Below are positions 1 through 6,985 of a stretch of DNA of 13,798 nt, one piece after another. Source of the stretch: Pontimonas sp. (GTDB lineage Bacteria > Actinomycetota > Actinomycetes > Actinomycetales > Microbacteriaceae); assembly GCA_021741945.1 (NCBI GenBank), contig JAIOWV010000026.1:1-13798 (forward strand), in the 5' to 3' direction. The notes beneath the pieces were generated by a model. It was not told where the DNA came from. It ran no database searches and saw only the letters and a list, made by a program, of their open reading frames with translations. The translations under genes and the position numbers were made by a program. Positions within the stretch are counted from its first letter, which is position 1. The number at the start of each line of letters is the position of its first letter.

Positions 1-87
1 CACCTCGTGGCCCTCGTGGCCCAAATGGTCGACTAAATCACGGCTAAACTCGAGGCCCGCATGGTCGGTGGCAATGTGAATTAGCAT
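1..87 (-). CDS. rpiB: Ribose-5-phosphate isomerase B, N-terminal fragment (cut by window edge)
   Basis: Reading the minus strand from an ATG at 87-85 gives 29 codons open to the window edge. The product begins MLIHIATDHAG and continues to GHEGHEV. This matches the N-terminus of the RpiB/LacAB family: a first beta strand, the conserved SDHAG-type loop (here TDHAG, residues 7-11), then a helix and the G-H-E-V turn. RpiB interconverts ribose 5-phosphate and ribulose 5-phosphate in the cytosolic non-oxidative pentose phosphate pathway. Only about a fifth of the usual ~150-residue protein is visible, so the catalytic residues further on cannot be checked. There is no Shine-Dalgarno sequence close to the ATG, but a TAGACT box lies six bases before it, suggesting a leaderless mRNA. 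The gene is divergent from the DivIVA-like gene. Confidence 0.85.
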   Translation of the reverse strand, partial: MLIHIATDHAGLEFSRDLVDHLGHEGHEV

Positions 88-93
88 GCCCAG

Positions 94-99
94 AGTCTA
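94..99 (-). promoter_or_regulatory. Predicted -10 box of rpiB, leaderless arrangement
   Basis: TAGACT on the minus strand fits the actinobacterial TANNNT -10 consensus. Six bases (CTGGGC) separate it from the rpiB ATG, so transcription would begin at or next to the A of the start codon. A weak TTACGG lies 17 bases upstream as a possible -35. No Shine-Dalgarno sequence is near the ATG, which agrees with leaderless translation. Confidence 0.5.
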
Positions 100-142
100 A
101 ATCCCTAGCCTGTGAGCCGTAATCGACAACGATTTAGTTTCC

Positions 143-169
143 GGGCAAACGAAAGACAGGTTTTTGCCC
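143..169. repeat. Inverted repeat GGGCAAA-N13-TTTGCCC in the rpiB/DivIVA-like divergent gap
   Basis: A perfect 7-base inverted repeat with arms at 143-149 and 163-169 lies in the 116-base divergent intergenic region. The right arm abuts a possible -10 box of the rightward gene. It could be an operator for a dimeric regulator or a hairpin. No T-tract follows, so it is not a good terminator. The function is unknown. Confidence 0.4.
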
Positions 170-175
170 TATTCT
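170..175 (+). promoter_or_regulatory. Possible -10 box of the DivIVA-like gene
   Basis: TATTCT lies 28 bases before the GTG start at 204. It would give a short leader containing the GAGGAG ribosome-binding site at 192-197. No convincing -35 is seen at the right distance, so this is a weak call. Confidence 0.25.
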
Positions 176-203
176 TATTGGGTTCTATGCCGAGGAGCCT
201 AGT

Positions 204-1343
204 GTGAGCATTCCAGATTTCCGTCGGGCCGTACGCGGTTACGATACCGACGATGTCGCGCGCTATGTGCGCGAGCTCACCGACCGCCTCGAGCGCCTCG
301 AAAATGAGCGCGCTGAGAACGCTCGCACCATCCAGCGCCTCTCTCGCGAAGCCGCGGACGCCAACGATCGTGCCTCGCGCGCGAAGCCAAGTTTTTCCGA
401 GTTGGGTACTGCCTTCGAAGAGACCTTGCGTCTAGCTGAAGAGCAGTCAAAGAAGATCACCCAGGAGGCGGCAGCTGAGGCTGCCGAGGTTCTCGGCAAC
501 GCGCGCAGCGAGGCCACCCGCGTTCGCGAGTCAGCCGCCAAGGAATCCCGCAAGATTCTGTCCGAAGCGCAGCGCGCCTCGGAAGAATTGCGCCTCGAGA
601 CAGAGCGCGAAGCAGCACAGCTGCGCCAGCAAGCTGCCGACGAAATTGCGAAGGCCACCAACACCCGCACCCGCGCCGAGCGCGCCGCGGCAACCATGAT
701 CAGCCAGGCCGAAAAGCAGGTGTCTGAGATCAAGGCCGAGGCATCACGCCAGGTTGAGCAGGTCAAGCGTGAAGCATCCGAACTCTTGCACGCCGCCCAA
801 GAGCGTGCTGTTGCGACCGACACCAGCATTCGCCAGCAAATCGATGAGGCAGAGCGCGCACGCGCTGCCATCCACGAAGAGGCTGACAACTACGCCCAGA
901 AGGCTTACCAGCAGGCGGACGAGCACGTTCAGAACGCCGCGAAGCGCGCTGCAGATCTAGGCCAAGAAGCAGACACGGTTCTTGAAACCGCACAGCGTCG
1001 CGCTGACGAACTCACCAAGGAGGCTCGCTCGTACGCTGAGCGTCTGATTTCAGAGACCGTACAACGCTCGCGCTCGATTGCTAGGGACACCGAAGAGTTG
1101 GTGGGCACCATGCTCTCCGACACCGAAAGCCAACTCAGCGATGTTCGTCGCCAGCAGGGTTACCTGAATGACTACCTCCAGCGCATGCGCCAGGCCGCGA
1201 CCGAGGTTGACATGGAGATCACGAACATTCAGCCACCCAAGTTGACGGTCGAAACCAGACCTCTCACCAAGGGCGACGGGGCCGCTGAGGAGCTCCCCGA
1301 AGAGGTCGCCGTCACTATCGACGCCGACACCAACCGCGCTTAG
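204..1343 (+). CDS. DivIVA-domain coiled-coil protein (379 aa)
   Basis: Residues 1-30 contain a short DivIVA-type N-domain: F6-R7-R8, then the R-G-Y-D motif at 11-14 and an aspartate-rich helix start leading into the coiled coil. B. subtilis DivIVA binds membrane through an exposed Phe-Arg pair, and F6-R7 could be the equivalent. From about residue 20 to 330 the protein is a nearly unbroken Ala/Glu/Arg/Gln-rich coiled coil. It ends in a short acidic, probably disordered tail of about 40 residues. Proteins of this family assemble on curved membrane at poles and septa and organise wall growth or division. It is shorter at the N-terminus than Wag31/DivIVA and longer overall than typical DivIVA, so it is probably an accessory scaffold rather than the main polar DivIVA; this is inference. 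The GTG start at 204 follows GAGGAG at 192-197 with six bases between. The gene is divergent from rpiB. Confidence 0.8.
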   Translation: MSIPDFRRAVRGYDTDDVARYVRELTDRLERLENERAENARTIQRLSREAADANDRASRAKPSFSELGTAFEETLRLAEEQSKKITQEAAAEAAEVLGNARSEATRVRESAAKESRKILSEAQRASEELRLETEREAAQLRQQAADEIAKATNTRTRAERAAATMISQAEKQVSEIKAEASRQVEQVKREASELLHAAQERAVATDTSIRQQIDEAERARAAIHEEADNYAQKAYQQADEHVQNAAKRAADLGQEADTVLETAQRRADELTKEARSYAERLISETVQRSRSIARDTEELVGTMLSDTESQLSDVRRQQGYLNDYLQRMRQAATEVDMEITNIQPPKLTVETRPLTKGDGAAEELPEEVAVTIDADTNRA

Positions 1344-1352
1344 TACCCCGCC

Positions 1353-1380
1353 TTACTCAGCCCACGCCACGCCCTAGGCT
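1353..1380 (+). promoter_or_regulatory. Candidate pepN promoter
   Basis: TTACTC (1353-1358), a 16-base spacer and TAGGCT (1375-1380) resemble an actinobacterial housekeeping sigma promoter. It lies in the 98-base gap between the DivIVA-like gene and pepN and would give a leader of about 55 bases. The -35 is a partial match only. Confidence 0.4.
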
Positions 1381-1407
1381 AGAAGGCCAGAGTGTTGTGC
1401 TGTCCGC

Positions 1408-1421
1408 GGGGCTCTAGCCCC
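1408..1421 (+). terminator. Small GC hairpin in the pepN leader
   Basis: GGGGC, loop TCTA, GCCCC forms a 5-base-pair hairpin with a 4-base loop. It lies between the candidate pepN promoter and its ribosome-binding site (AAGGAG, 1433-1438). Only three T follow, after six other bases, so it is a poor intrinsic terminator. It may instead be a leader structure. Confidence 0.2.
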
Positions 1422-1441
1422 CACGCGTTTCCAAGGAGTTC

Positions 1442-4006
1442 ATGGTGCCCGGTGAAAATCTGACTCGCGACGAGGCGACCGCCCGGTCCAGCCTTCTCCA
1501 CGTGGAGAGCTATCTGATTGATATTGATCTTCGCGAGGTTGCCACCTCCCCCACTTTCCGAACGACCACCGAGGTCACCTTCCAGGCGGGTTCCGGCGCA
1601 TCAAGTTTCATCGACATCATTGCTGAGGCAGTCCACCAGGTCAGCCTGAACGGACGAGCCCTCGACCCCTCGACAGTATTTGCTGACTCACGAATCTCAC
1701 TGGAGAATCTCGAGGAGTGGAACACCCTCGTTATTGTCTCGGAGCACAAATACACGAATAGCGGCGAGGGGCTCCACCGATTCGTCGACCCCGTCGATGG
1801 CGAGGTGTATCTCTATACGCAGTTCGAAGTTCCCGACTCCAGGCGAGTCTTTCCGGTTTTTGAGCAACCAGATCTCAAAGCCACATTCCAATTCACGATT
1901 CACGCACCAGCTACCTGGCAGGTTGTCTCAAACCAACCAAGCCCCACGCCAGACGTTGAGGGATCTTCTGCCACCTGGGTTTTCTCTCCGACTCCACGAA
2001 TCTCCTCGTACATCACAGCTCTTGTTGCAGGCCCCTACACCGTGGTGCGCGACGAACTAACCAGCTCGAGTGGAGCAACGATCCCCCTGGGCGTCTATGC
2101 CAGGGCATCACTCTCCGAATTCCTCGACACCGACTACATCTTCGACATCACGAAGAAAGGCTTCGCCTACTTCGAGGAGAAGTTCGGGGTTGCCTACCCG
2201 TTTGAAAAGTACGACCAGCTCTTCGTCCCCGAATTCAACGCCGGGGCAATGGAGAACGCTGGAGCAGTGACATTCACGGAGACCTATGTATTCCGCTCCC
2301 AGGTCTCTGATGCCGTTCGAGAGCGTCGCGTGGTGACCATCCTGCACGAGCTCGCCCACATGTGGTTTGGCGACCTGGTGACCATGCGCTGGTGGAACGA
2401 TCTCTGGCTCAACGAATCTTTCGCCGAGTGGGCCTCCACCATCGCGACCGCTGAGGCAACCGAGTGGACTCACGCCTGGACCACGTTCCACGCGATGGAA
2501 AAGAGCTGGGCGTATCGTCAAGACCAGCTTCCCTCGACTCACCCGATTGTTGCCAACATCCGAGACATCGAGGATGTCCAAGTCAACTTCGATGGAATCA
2601 CCTACGCCAAGGGCGGCTCGGTTCTGAAGCAGCTGGTCGCCTGGGTAGGCGAAGACGCCTTCTTCACTGGCGTCCACAACTATTTCATCAAGCACCAGTG
2701 GGGCAACGCTGTTCTCGCGGATTTATTGACCGAACTCGAAGCCACCAGCGGACGTGAGCTCGGAGCCTGGAGTGAAGTGTGGCTAGAAACGGCGGGCGTG
2801 AACACAATGATTCCCGCAATCGAGGTCGACGACCAGGGTGTGATCACCCGAGCCGAGCTTCGGCAAAGCGCACCAGCGGAATGGCCCACGCTTCGACCAC
2901 ATCGACTAGCAATCGGCCTCTATAACGCTGACGCAGACGGCGTCACAAGGCGTCACCACCGCATCGAACTGGATGCGGATGGGGCAACAACGACAATCTC
3001 CGAGCTCGTTGGAATGAGTAGGCCTGACCTCATCCTGATTAACGATGACGACCTGGCCTACACAAAGATTCGCCTGGACCCACTGTCCCAGGCATTCGCA
3101 ATCACGAACCTCTCGGCAATCGAAGACCCGCTCGCTCGCGCGCTGGTCTGGGGCAGCATGTGGGATGCAACCAGGGATGCAGAGATTCCACCTCAAGACT
3201 TCATCGACTTGGTGCTCGGAAACATTGGCCAGGAGACAGAGAGCACCACGGTGCGCACCGCACTCGGGCAGCTCGCTCTCGTGGTGCGCAACTTTGTTGC
3301 CCCCTCCAGGCGTGCGAGCGCGCTCGCCGAGGCTGGAAGCGCGGTGTGGTCTTTGGCCGAGCGCGCCGAGGCAGGCAGCGACAGTCAGTTCCAATTGGTC
3401 AAAGCGTTCTGCGGACTTGCCAGCACGTCAGAACACCGCGAGTTGTTGGCAGCGCTGAGGGCAGGAACGAAGACTCTTCCCGGGCTTGCCATTGACACCG
3501 ACCTGGAATGGGAGTTGCTGGCGGGACTTGCACTGTGTGGTGGAGCGAGCTCCGCCGAGATTGAGGCAGCGCTCGCCAATGACAACACCTCCAATGGCCA
3601 GCAAGCAGCTGCGCGTGCTCAATCACTTCTGCCCGGGGCGGCCTCTAAGCGTGCGGTTTTTGACCGCCTCACCCAGGACGCTGATATTCCCAACGCAATC
3701 GTGCGCTCACTCACGCTCGGCTACGACCTGGTCAACGACCAGCGAGACCTCGAAGGATTGATCGACCCCTACTTCGCGATGCTGGAGAGCATTTGGGCTG
3801 AGCGAACCTACAAAATTGCCGAATACATCGTGGAGGGCCTGTACCCCAGCTCTCTCGTGAGCGACGCGCTCGTCGTCGCGAGCGAACAATGGCTGGCAAC
3901 GCACCCAAACATTCCGGCGCTTCGACGCATCGTGGAGGAGAATCTTGCCGGGGTGAAGCGGGCACTGCGGGTTCAAGCTCGCGATTCTGCGGCCACACCG
4001 GCGTAG
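1442..4006 (+). CDS. pepN: Aminopeptidase N (M1 family zinc metallopeptidase)
   Basis: This 854-residue protein has the full M1 signature. The substrate-binding GAMEN motif is at 268-272. The zinc site is HELAH at 302-306 with the third ligand E325 (HExxH-x18-E, in NESFAEW). The transition-state tyrosine is Y388 in the GITYAKG segment. The N-terminal beta domain covers about residues 15-215, the thermolysin-like catalytic domain 215-460, and a helical ERAP1-like C-terminal domain runs to the end. The length is typical of actinobacterial M1 enzymes. No signal peptide is seen, so it is probably cytosolic and trims N-terminal residues from peptides during protein turnover. The ATG at 1442 follows AAGGAG at a good distance. 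An MscS-type gene begins nine bases after its stop, so the two are likely co-transcribed. Confidence 0.96.
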   Translation: MVPGENLTRDEATARSSLLHVESYLIDIDLREVATSPTFRTTTEVTFQAGSGASSFIDIIAEAVHQVSLNGRALDPSTVFADSRISLENLEEWNTLVIVSEHKYTNSGEGLHRFVDPVDGEVYLYTQFEVPDSRRVFPVFEQPDLKATFQFTIHAPATWQVVSNQPSPTPDVEGSSATWVFSPTPRISSYITALVAGPYTVVRDELTSSSGATIPLGVYARASLSEFLDTDYIFDITKKGFAYFEEKFGVAYPFEKYDQLFVPEFNAGAMENAGAVTFTETYVFRSQVSDAVRERRVVTILHELAHMWFGDLVTMRWWNDLWLNESFAEWASTIATAEATEWTHAWTTFHAMEKSWAYRQDQLPSTHPIVANIRDIEDVQVNFDGITYAKGGSVLKQLVAWVGEDAFFTGVHNYFIKHQWGNAVLADLLTELEATSGRELGAWSEVWLETAGVNTMIPAIEVDDQGVITRAELRQSAPAEWPTLRPHRLAIGLYNADADGVTRRHHRIELDADGATTTISELVGMSRPDLILINDDDLAYTKIRLDPLSQAFAITNLSAIEDPLARALVWGSMWDATRDAEIPPQDFIDLVLGNIGQETESTTVRTALGQLALVVRNFVAPSRRASALAEAGSAVWSLAERAEAGSDSQFQLVKAFCGLASTSEHRELLAALRAGTKTLPGLAIDTDLEWELLAGLALCGGASSAEIEAALANDNTSNGQQAAARAQSLLPGAASKRAVFDRLTQDADIPNAIVRSLTLGYDLVNDQRDLEGLIDPYFAMLESIWAERTYKIAEYIVEGLYPSSLVSDALVVASEQWLATHPNIPALRRIVEENLAGVKRALRVQARDSAATPA

Positions 4007-4015
4007 GGTGGGGGC

Positions 4016-4990
4016 ATGGATTTAGGCGAATTGTGGTCGTGGCTGGTTGAGGCCGTTGCCACCTACGCGACCTTCTTCCGGATTATCGGTGTAATTGCCG
4101 CTGGTTTCATCGCTCGAATCGTTATCCGCATTGCCATCAAGCGGGTGGTCAACCAGGTGGTGACCGGAGTCAAGAAGGCTCATAATGTCGATGACACCAG
4201 GGAACTCACCTCCAGCCCTGTTGAGGCGCTCCGCGCCGTGCAGCGGACCAGGACACTGGGTTCCGTCTTCAACAACACTGCGACCTGGATCATTGTCTCT
4301 GTCGTCATCATTCTTGTTCTCAGCGAGCTTGGCTTCTCTGTCACGGCGCTAGTCGCGAGTGCTGGCATCATCGGAGCGGCACTCGGATTTGGCGCCCAGA
4401 GCATCGTCAAAGACGTCCTCAACGGTTTGTTTATGGTCTTTGAAGACCAGCTCGGTGTGGGAGACGTCGTTGACTTAGGCGTAGCCTCCGGGGTCGTCGA
4501 GCGGGTCGGTATCCGAGTCACTGAAATTCGCGATGTGTCGGGAACCCTTTGGTACGTCCGAAATGGCGAGATCCTCAGAGTCGGTAACCAGACGCAAGAC
4601 TGGTCGCGGGTGATCATGGACCTCCCTGTTCCCTACCAGTCCAACATCGATGAGATCCAGCACCTGCTGCTGGAGACCGCGAAAGCCTTTGCTCACTCAC
4701 CCGCATGGCGACGCAAAGTCATCGAAGAGCCTGAAGTCTGGGGCGTTCAGTCTCTTTCCGCAGAGGCCATCACACTGCGTCTGGTTGTGAAGGTGCGAGC
4801 TGGCGAACAGTGGGATGCGCAGCGCGCTCTGTATCGCGTCTTGAAGGACGCTCTCGATAAGCGGGAAGTCGACATTCCAGCGCTGAACCGCATGGTCGTC
4901 GACAACATGGACGCCAATCGTTACGGACAACGGCGTGTGAGCGACGAGGCAAAAACGAAAAACACCGACGTCAAGGATTCGTCCCCCTAA
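4016..4990 (+). CDS. MscS-family small-conductance mechanosensitive channel
   Basis: This 324-residue membrane protein has hydrophobic segments at about 19-42, 88-106 and 109-130. The third is the glycine/alanine-rich pore helix (ASAGIIGAALGFG, 114-126). It runs into QSIVKDVLNG and the beta-domain entry FEDQLGVGD (142-150), the hallmark of MscS. The V-R-N-G motif at 181-184 matches the conserved P-N-G turn of the cytoplasmic beta domain, and an alpha/beta cytosolic vestibule follows. The C-terminal ~30 residues are polar and probably disordered. Such channels gate under membrane tension and release solutes after hypo-osmotic shock. The ATG at 4016 is preceded by the G-rich GGTGGGGG just after the pepN stop. 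The glbO gene follows after three bases, so this is the middle gene of a likely three-gene operon. The N-terminus has one helix before TM2, as in minimal MscS proteins. Confidence 0.93.
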   Translation: MDLGELWSWLVEAVATYATFFRIIGVIAAGFIARIVIRIAIKRVVNQVVTGVKKAHNVDDTRELTSSPVEALRAVQRTRTLGSVFNNTATWIIVSVVIILVLSELGFSVTALVASAGIIGAALGFGAQSIVKDVLNGLFMVFEDQLGVGDVVDLGVASGVVERVGIRVTEIRDVSGTLWYVRNGEILRVGNQTQDWSRVIMDLPVPYQSNIDEIQHLLLETAKAFAHSPAWRRKVIEEPEVWGVQSLSAEAITLRLVVKVRAGEQWDAQRALYRVLKDALDKREVDIPALNRMVVDNMDANRYGQRRVSDEAKTKNTDVKDSSP

Positions 4991-4993
4991 CGC

Positions 4994-5416
4994 ATGACCG
5001 ACCTTCCCAACAGCTCTGCGTTATTCGACCGGATTGGCGGCTCCGCCACGTTTGACGCGCTCGTGCGGAAATTTTATGAGGGCATTCGGGAGGACGATCG
5101 GCTTCGCCCCATGTATCCAGAGGACGACCTCGAGGGCGCCATCTGGAGGCTTTCGGCCTTTCTCCAGCAGTATTTTGGCGGGCCGACCGATTACAGCGAC
5201 CAGCGGGGACACCCGCGCCTGCGTATGCGCCACGCTGCGTTTCACGTTAATCCAGACGCCAAAGAGCGCTGGCTGGCCCACATGCGCAGGGCAGTTGATT
5301 CATTGCAGCTTTCCCCTATGGACGAGGGCGAACTCTGGGACTACCTGGAGCGCGCAGCGCTCTCCATGGTCAACACGTTCGAGGATTATCCCTCGTCGTC
5401 GTCACCAAAAGTCTGA
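4994..5416 (+). CDS. glbO: Group II truncated haemoglobin (GlbO/YjbI type)
   Basis: This 140-residue globin keeps the group II residues with exactly the spacing of M. tuberculosis GlbO. They are Y28 (B10), Y41 (CD1, in RPMYPEDD), the proximal haem ligand H80 (F8, in RMRHAAF) and W93 (G8, in ERWLAHM). The intervals of 13, 52 and 65 residues from Y28 match Y23/Y36/H75/W88 of GlbO. FGGP (61-64) and RGHPRLR (71-77) are also family-typical. Group II truncated globins bind O2 tightly and are linked to aerobic respiration, peroxide handling or NO chemistry; the exact role here is unknown. The start lies three bases after the mscS-type stop, with no strong Shine-Dalgarno, so translation is probably coupled. 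The last 31 bases, coding a serine-rich tail, overlap the end of the opposite-strand gene. Confidence 0.95.
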   Translation: MTDLPNSSALFDRIGGSATFDALVRKFYEGIREDDRLRPMYPEDDLEGAIWRLSAFLQQYFGGPTDYSDQRGHPRLRMRHAAFHVNPDAKERWLAHMRRAVDSLQLSPMDEGELWDYLERAALSMVNTFEDYPSSSSPKV

Positions 5417-6060
5417 CCGCCGGGGAATTTCACCAAGACGTATCCAGCTTTCGAGCTCAGTCGCACCCAATTCTCGAGTGTGTGGACCTGGAGGGAATTC
5501 TCGGTGAGGAAACCGAGGGCGTCGGCGGCGAACGCGGCACCCGCCGGAATTCGCTTGTGATCGGGAATCATGCTCCCCCACACCTCAGCTCGCACCTTCT
5601 GCAACACGGACTCACCGATCGCGTCGGGCACTGTTTCTGCAACCTTCGCAACGCCACTGGCCGCTGCAGCCCGAAGAGCGTCAGAGCTCACTCCTAATCG
5701 GCGACGCCAACCATCCTGTGGCGGTGTAATTGCCGCCCACTGCAGGGAAGCCACCTCGGCCGGAACCCGATTGGCTGATTCCCCCTGCTCGGCGGCAACA
5801 CTCAAACGATGCACCAGAGATTCAATGGGCACCACCACGTCGAACTCGATGGACTCGGCAAGACGGAACACGCGAAGCCCCAACACGGTGGGTGTGCGAT
5901 CAAGTAGCCCCCTGGGGAACAACACCCCGACATAGACCTGGAGATAAGTGCCATCGGCAATCAACCGGGCTGATCCGTCATTGACTCTCGCCGCGCGCTG
6001 AAGAAACTGAATAGCGTCGAGGCGGGCCGGGTCGGACTCGAGAGAAAAAGTATGGGACAT
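5386..6060 (-). CDS. Conserved actinobacterial protein of unknown function (224 aa)
   Basis: I do not recognise a named family. The product starts MSHTFSLES and is soluble, with no signal peptide or membrane helix. The N-terminal half (about 1-110) is rich in beta-type segments, including LIADGTYLQVYVGVLFP and VLGLRVFRLAESIEFDVVVP. A middle stretch has alanine-rich helices (ALRAAAASGVAKVAE). The C-terminal third ends in a beta-like segment (YVLVKFPGG) and an acidic GDDDEG tail. The chosen ATG at 6060 has AGAGG five bases upstream. The frame stays open further upstream to 6192, but that would run deep into tesB, so I reject it. The gene is head-to-head with the thioesterase gene and overlaps glbO tail-to-tail by 31 bases. 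Its place between glbO and tesB suggests it belongs to the old actinobacterial cluster. No function is assigned. Confidence 0.8.
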   Translation of the reverse strand: MSHTFSLESDPARLDAIQFLQRAARVNDGSARLIADGTYLQVYVGVLFPRGLLDRTPTVLGLRVFRLAESIEFDVVVPIESLVHRLSVAAEQGESANRVPAEVASLQWAAITPPQDGWRRRLGVSSDALRAAAASGVAKVAETVPDAIGESVLQKVRAEVWGSMIPDHKRIPAGAAFAADALGFLTENSLQVHTLENWVRLSSKAGYVLVKFPGGQTFGDDDEG

Positions 6061-6985
6061 GTCGACCTCTAAACTACAACCCATGGACCCCTCACGTGAC
6101 ACGCCCACAATTCCGCCAGACCCGATGGAAAGCATGCTCGGGGCACTGAGCCTCTCGAGCAGTACGGCGCGAACCAGGGAGGACATCTTCACGGGACCCA
6201 GCCAGTGGCAGCCTCACGGTCGTGTCTTTGGCGGTCAGGTGATGGCGCAGGCGGCGCTCGCCGCGATGCACACCATTCCAGAAGAGCGCATCATCCACTC
6301 ACTTCACGGCTACTTCCTCCGTCCCGGAGACATCGCCGATGACATCACCTTTGCTGTTGACCGAATTCACGATGGTCGCTCGTTCTCGACGCGCAGAGTC
6401 CAGGCCTACCAAAAAGGCCAGCCAATTTTCTCAATGATCTCCTCCTTCCAAGATGAGGATGCGGGCCTGGAACACGAAGCCCGGATGCCAGAGGGCATCC
6501 CGGACCCCGAGAGCCTGCCGAGCGCTCAGGAAGTTCTCACCTCGATTAATCACCCCATCGCGGATGTGTGGGCGAAGACTCGGGCATTTGATCTTCGCCA
6601 CTTCCCCTCGTCGCTGTATGTGAGCGTTGATGGTGACCACGTCCCCCATCAAGCCGTCTGGCTCAAGTCCATCGGGCCCATTCCGGATGACCCCAACTTG
6701 CACCGGGCGGCGCTCGCCTACGCGAGTGATTTCAGCATTCTGGAGCCGGTAATGCGCGCCCACGGCATCGGTTGGGCAACGCCAGGCCTCAAGTTCGCAA
6801 GTCTCGATCACGCCATGTGGTGGCACCGCTTTGCCCGTGCGGACGAGTGGTTCCTCTATGTCCAGGAATCGCCCTCAGCCCGCGGTGGCCGCGGATTAGC
6901 GCTTGGCAAAATCTTCTCCCGCGACGGGCATCTCATCGCTTCGGTCGCTCAAGAAGGAATGGTTCGCGTCCCTAGTCCCGAGTGA
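6059..6985 (+). CDS. tesB: Acyl-CoA thioesterase II (TesB, double hotdog)
   Basis: This 308-residue protein has two hotdog repeats. The first contains the RVFGGQVMAQA segment (60-70 region) and the second SLDHAMWWHR (248-257). It hydrolyses acyl-CoA to free fatty acid and CoA in the cytosol. Aligned with the E. coli TesB triad Asp204/Thr228/Gln278 by spacing (24 and 50 residues), the triad here is D224 (YASDFSIL), S248 and Q298 (VAQEG), so threonine is replaced by serine. The start is uncertain. The ATG at 6059 overlaps the opposite gene's ATG and lacks a Shine-Dalgarno. The ATG at 6083 sits seven bases after TAAACT and fits a leaderless mRNA (300 aa). The ATG at 6125 is where family homology begins. 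The 3' end overlaps ettA by 14 bases, tail-to-tail. Confidence 0.92.
   Translation: MSTSKLQPMDPSRDTPTIPPDPMESMLGALSLSSSTARTREDIFTGPSQWQPHGRVFGGQVMAQAALAAMHTIPEERIIHSLHGYFLRPGDIADDITFAVDRIHDGRSFSTRRVQAYQKGQPIFSMISSFQDEDAGLEHEARMPEGIPDPESLPSAQEVLTSINHPIADVWAKTRAFDLRHFPSSLYVSVDGDHVPHQAVWLKSIGPIPDDPNLHRAALAYASDFSILEPVMRAHGIGWATPGLKFASLDHAMWWHRFARADEWFLYVQESPSARGGRGLALGKIFSRDGHLIASVAQEGMVRVPSPE
6066..6070 (-). promoter_or_regulatory. Ribosome-binding site supporting the start at 6060
   Basis: AGAGG on the minus strand lies five bases before the ATG at 6060 and decides the start of the uncharacterised gene. It is usable only if transcription begins upstream of 6070. A -10-like TAGTTT at 6071-6076 would place the start site downstream of it, so the two signals are alternatives. 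Confidence 0.45.
6070..6076. promoter_or_regulatory. Symmetric overlapping -10 boxes between tesB and the divergent gene
   Basis: The seven bases TAAACTA contain TAAACT on the plus strand (6070-6075) and TAGTTT on the minus strand (6071-6076). Both fit TANNNT. The plus-strand box is seven bases before the ATG at 6083, predicting a leaderless tesB mRNA. The minus-strand box would start transcription near 6064, just before the ATG at 6060. No good -35 is visible on either side. Confidence 0.4.

Noticed and set aside
263..889. Long minus-strand open frame (208 codons) opposite the DivIVA-like gene
   Set aside because: It is antisense to a strongly coding coiled-coil gene whose GC-rich biased codons keep the reverse frame open. 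It has a Ser/Arg/Ala-rich product, no ribosome-binding site and no recognisable domain.
440..1130. Repetitive-looking Ala/Glu/Arg codons in the DivIVA-like gene as possible DNA tandem repeats
   Set aside because: The periodicity is at the protein level (coiled-coil heptads). I see no exact DNA repeat unit.
2108..2695. Minus-strand open frame of 195 codons inside pepN
   Set aside because: It lies wholly opposite the conserved GAMEN/HExxH coding region, and the product has no family features.
6061..6192. Upstream extension of the uncharacterised minus-strand gene to 6192
   Set aside because: It would lie opposite the tesB N-terminus. The ATG at 6060 has a good AGAGG site, and the extra residues look like noise.
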